From Eubacteriales Family XIII. Incertae Sedis bacterium (GTDB taxonomy: Bacteria; Bacillota_A; Clostridia; Peptostreptococcales; Anaerovoracaceae), in NCBI GenBank assembly GCA_031280075.1, contig JAITHG010000220.1:1-7064 (forward strand): a DNA stretch of 7,064 nt, read 5' to 3'. The notes beneath the pieces are model-generated. The model saw nothing but the letters and a program-made list of their open reading frames with translations, searched no databases and was not told the DNA's origin. Below are positions 5,388 through 7,064 of this stretch, piece after piece (position 1 is the stretch's first letter; every line of letters begins with the position of its first letter). The translations under genes and the position numbers were made by a program.

Positions 5388-6361
5388 ATTCGACGAGGCA
5401 TCTGCGTTTTGCATCTCTGCTTGGCGACAGCGGGCGACCGGACGGTCGCCCCTACGCATCCCGACGAGGGTCGCGACGCGCGACCCTTTTTGTTTTCGAT
5501 GAGATCCACGAGGGCGACGATCTGCTCCGCCTTGCGTCGCATGGGCGGTCCGACCATGCGCTCACCGAGCATGACGCAGCCTGCGCCCTGCTCCTTCGAG
5601 ACGCGGATCGCCTCGATGATCTCCTTTGCGCGTGCGATCTCGTCCGCATCGGGCGTGAAGCAGGCGTTCGCCGGCGCGATCTGCCGCGGGTTGATGAGCA
5701 GCGAGCCCGCAAACCCCAGCTCGAATGCCTCCTTCTTCTCGTGCACGAAGCCGTCCGCGTCCTTCAGGTCGAGGAAGGGCGTGTCGATGGGGGCGATGCC
5801 GATGCTGCGCGCCGCCATGGCGATGAGGGCGCGCGGCACGTCAAACGCGATGGGCGGCTCCCCATGCAGTCCCTCGAGGTCGTTGAGGAAGTCCTCCCCG
5901 CCGAAGGCGATCGCGACGATGCGCCTGTTGTCCCGGATGATCTCCGAGAGGTTCAACACCGCCGCCGTGGTCTCCACGAGGGGGGCGAGCTTGAAGCTGC
6001 CCGGCGCGAGCCCGTGCTCGTTCTCCTTCTGCGTCAGGAGCTTCTCGAGGAACACGATGTCGTCGCGCGACTGGATCTTCGGGGGCATGAAGCCGAGGAT
6101 GTCCTTGTGCATAGCGGCATCCACGTCCCGGGCGAAGTGTTCGCTGTCCAGCGGATTTGTGCGGACGAAGACCTGCTTCCCCGCGAGCGCACCCCGCTCC
6201 AGATAGCTGCGCAGGAGTGTCCGCGCCTTCTCCTTGCAGTCGTCTGGGACGGAGTCCTCCATGTCCATGATGAGGGCGTCCGCGTCGGTCTGAACGGACT
6301 TTTCGATGAACTTCTCGTTGTGTGCCGTGACGAACAGCATGCTTCTGAGCAGCAGTTTCAT
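5330..6361 (-). CDS. CitE/HpcH-family CoA-ester lyase with a repeat-derived C-terminal extension
   Basis: The frame gives 343 residues. Residues 1-291 form a CitE-like TIM-barrel lyase: RSMLFVTAHNEKF at the N-terminus, ALIMDMEDSVP (29-39), the substrate arginine region FVRTNP (Arg67), MPPKIQS (Lys95), Glu130 in LVETTAA, and the metal-binding FGGED (Glu156, Asp157). Relatives cleave or form citryl-, malyl-, methylmalyl- or citramalyl-CoA in the cytoplasm. The usual C-terminal IHPxQI reads INPRQI (223-228), so His is replaced by Asn. From about residue 292 the sequence is low-complexity and encoded by the terminator, hairpin and 24-bp repeat of the other strand, so it is probably not part of the ancestral fold. 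The start at 6361 has AGGAGG nine bases upstream, inside the hydratase gene, which ends one base before this ATG; translation is likely coupled. The precise substrate is uncertain. Confidence 0.82.
   Translation of the reverse strand: MKLLLRSMLFVTAHNEKFIEKSVQTDADALIMDMEDSVPDDCKEKARTLLRSYLERGALAGKQVFVRTNPLDSEHFARDVDAAMHKDILGFMPPKIQSRDDIVFLEKLLTQKENEHGLAPGSFKLAPLVETTAAVLNLSEIIRDNRRIVAIAFGGEDFLNDLEGLHGEPPIAFDVPRALIAMAARSIGIAPIDTPFLDLKDADGFVHEKKEAFELGFAGSLLINPRQIAPANACFTPDADEIARAKEIIEAIRVSKEQGAGCVMLGERMVGPPMRRKAEQIVALVDLIENKKGRASRPSSGCVGATVRSPAVAKQRCKTQMPRRMPGCPVIMMPGCLKVVMPG
5432..5451. repeat. Perfect GC-rich hairpin of a dispersed repeat type
   Basis: GGGCGACCG and CGGTCGCCC form a perfect 9-bp stem around a 2-base centre, followed by CCTACG. 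Read on the minus strand it begins CGTAGGGGCGACCG, which matches the core of the 66-bp repeat at 2304-2321 apart from a 4-base insertion there. There is no T-tract, so it is more likely a REP-like element than a terminator. Confidence 0.55.
5467..5496 (+). terminator. Rho-independent terminator of the carrier-protein transcript
   Basis: GGGTCGCG (5468-5475), loop ACG, CGCGACCC (5479-5486) form a perfect 8-bp stem, nine with the flanking A-T pair, followed by TTTTTGTTTT on the plus strand. It lies about 160 bases past the carrier-protein stop. On the minus strand there is no T-tract after the stem, so it should act one way only. The stem lies inside the 3' part of the minus-strand lyase frame. 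Confidence 0.8.
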
Positions 6362-6362
6362 A

Positions 6363-6827
6363 TTATTGTGCCTCCTTCTTGGGGAGCAGGACGTGCCGCC
6401 GGAAACGGAGCACGGGCTGATCCCCCTGTTTGTATGCGGTCGTCTCCACGTAGAGCACGCCCCGGTCGGGCTTCGACGCGGAGGGGCGCACGTCCAGGAC
6501 GGTGCTTTCGGCACGCAGTGTGTCGCCGACGAAGACCGGTCCCAGGTGCTCAATCCGCTCGTAGTCCAGGTTGGCGATCGCCTTCCCGCTGATGTCGTTC
6601 ACCGTCATCCCGACCACGATGCTGAACACGAGCGTCCCGACGACGAGGATCTGCCCGTGCTGCGCCGCCTGCGCGTACGCCTCGTTCGTGTGGACGGGGT
6701 GGTGGTTCATCGTCAGCAGGGAGAACAGGTTGTTGTCGCTCTCGAAGATGGTCTTCGTGGGGGCGTGGCGCATCACCTCCCCCGCCTGGTAGTCCTCAAG
6801 AAAAAAGCCGATTGTGTTGGTTGGCAT
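6363..6827 (-). CDS. MaoC-like acyl-CoA hydratase/dehydratase
   Basis: The 154-residue single hot-dog protein opens with FFLEDYQAGEVMRH, and its active-site helix is IFESDNNLFSLLTMNHHPVHTNEAYA (28-52, with Asp31, Asn41 and His46). In enoyl-CoA hydratase 2 proteins this site is GDxNPLH; here the Asp position is Asn41, while the His is kept. A similar ESDN...LTMN-HP-H pattern is, from memory, typical of the mesaconyl-CoA hydratase-like branch, so the change may be a subfamily mark, not a defect. Such enzymes add or remove water from a CoA thioester. Pairing with the CitE-like lyase one base downstream suggests consecutive steps, for example methylmalyl-CoA and mesaconyl-CoA chemistry (inference). 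AGGAGGG overlapping the stop of the upstream ABC gene serves as its ribosome binding site. Confidence 0.82.
   Translation of the reverse strand: MPTNTIGFFLEDYQAGEVMRHAPTKTIFESDNNLFSLLTMNHHPVHTNEAYAQAAQHGQILVVGTLVFSIVVGMTVNDISGKAIANLDYERIEHLGPVFVGDTLRAESTVLDVRPSASKPDRGVLYVETTAYKQGDQPVLRFRRHVLLPKKEAQ
6371..6376 (-). promoter_or_regulatory. Ribosome binding site of the lyase gene inside the hydratase gene
   Basis: AGGAGG on the minus strand lies within the last codons of the hydratase gene, 9 bases before the lyase ATG at 6361. It rules out the longer upstream open frame that reaches 6553. Confidence 0.75.
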
Positions 6828-6837
6828 AGTGGTTGAT

Positions 6838-6844
6838 CCCTCCT
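6838..6844 (-). promoter_or_regulatory. Ribosome binding site of the hydratase gene overlapping the ABC gene stop
   Basis: AGGAGGG on the minus strand starts within the TAG stop of the ABC ATPase gene and lies 10 bases before the hydratase ATG. This supports co-translation and fixes the start at 6827. Confidence 0.7.
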
Positions 6845-7064
6845 ACTTATTCAGCCTGTCGTAGGCCTCGATGGCGGCATCTATGTCCGAATCGCAGATG
6901 ACCTTGCCCTTCCGCATGACGATGCCGCGTTTGCAGAATTCCTTTGCCACGCCCGTTGCGTGCGTCACGAAGAGCAGGGTCACGTGATCCTGCTCGATGA
7001 TCTCGTTCACGCGCTTCACGCATTTCTCCTTGAACGCCACGTCGCCGACCGACAGAGCCTCGTC
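6843..7064 (-). CDS. Polysaccharide ABC transporter ATP-binding protein (KpsT/Wzt/TagH type), C-terminal part
   Basis: The gene is cut by the right edge; only its last 73 codons are present. They begin DEALSVGDVAFKEKC, matching the end of Walker B and D-loop of polysaccharide exporters (DE-L-VGD--F--KC), and continue with LLFVTHATGVAKEFCKRGIVMRKGKVICDSD, containing the H-switch histidine in FVTH. The protein ends soon after, in AIEAYDRLNK. It therefore lacks the C-terminal carbohydrate-binding domain of some O-antigen Wzt proteins and resembles the shorter KpsT/TagH form. It powers export of a lipid-linked or lipid-capped glycan across the inner membrane. The permease partner should lie upstream, outside the window. 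The stop overlaps the ribosome binding site of the hydratase gene, so the three minus-strand genes probably form one operon. Confidence 0.88.
   Translation of the reverse strand, partial: DEALSVGDVAFKEKCVKRVNEIIEQDHVTLLFVTHATGVAKEFCKRGIVMRKGKVICDSDIDAAIEAYDRLNK

Noticed and set aside
6362..6553. N-terminal extension of the lyase
   Set aside because: It overlaps the hydratase gene in another frame, and the lyase family N-terminus (RSMLF) begins right after the ATG at 6361.
5741..6592. 283-codon plus-strand open frame
   Set aside because: Antisense to the lyase and hydratase genes, which carry family motifs and good ribosome binding sites.

Overview
The window is GC-rich, tightly packed bacterial DNA with strong AGGAGG-type ribosome binding sites. 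It looks like part of a locus that builds, decorates and exports a cell-surface polysaccharide. The carrier-protein and ligase genes are of the Firmicutes D-alanylation type (DltA/DltC-like), while the ABC transporter ATPase is of the capsule/O-antigen (KpsT/Wzt) type. GC-rich dispersed intergenic repeats are also present. This combination suggests a diderm Firmicute, for example a Selenomonas-like member of the Negativicutes, but that placement is an inference from style, not a database match.

Layout. Positions 2-3269 on the plus strand hold a probable operon: the C-terminal end of an MBOAT membrane O-acyltransferase, an SGNH-type membrane-anchored partner, a small orphan lipoprotein, a repeat-rich linker that is also an open frame overlapping both neighbours, and a GNAT-type acyltransferase. 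Converging on it from the minus strand is a 524-residue stand-alone adenylation enzyme (3319-4893). That gene is divergent from a 75-residue acyl carrier protein (5077-5304), and the two starts share a compact promoter region with a perfect 10-bp inverted repeat that places an extended -10 box on each strand. The plus-strand carrier-protein transcript ends at a strong hairpin terminator (5467-5496).

From the right edge a second minus-strand operon runs ABC transporter ATPase (partial), MaoC-like hydratase, then a CitE/HpcH-like lyase, with ribosome binding sites embedded in the preceding genes. The lyase frame does not stop where its family normally ends. It runs on through the terminator hairpin, a second hairpin and a 24-bp tandem repeat on the opposite strand.

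How the parts may work together (inference): the adenylation enzyme activates a carboxylic or amino acid and loads it onto the carrier protein. The MBOAT/SGNH pair moves the acyl group across the membrane onto a glycan exported by the ABC transporter. The lyase and hydratase could make a branched or dicarboxylic CoA ester, and the GNAT protein could trim, cap or transfer an acyl group. This resembles a Dlt system rebuilt inside a Gram-negative-style polysaccharide locus. The acyl group itself cannot be read from the sequence.
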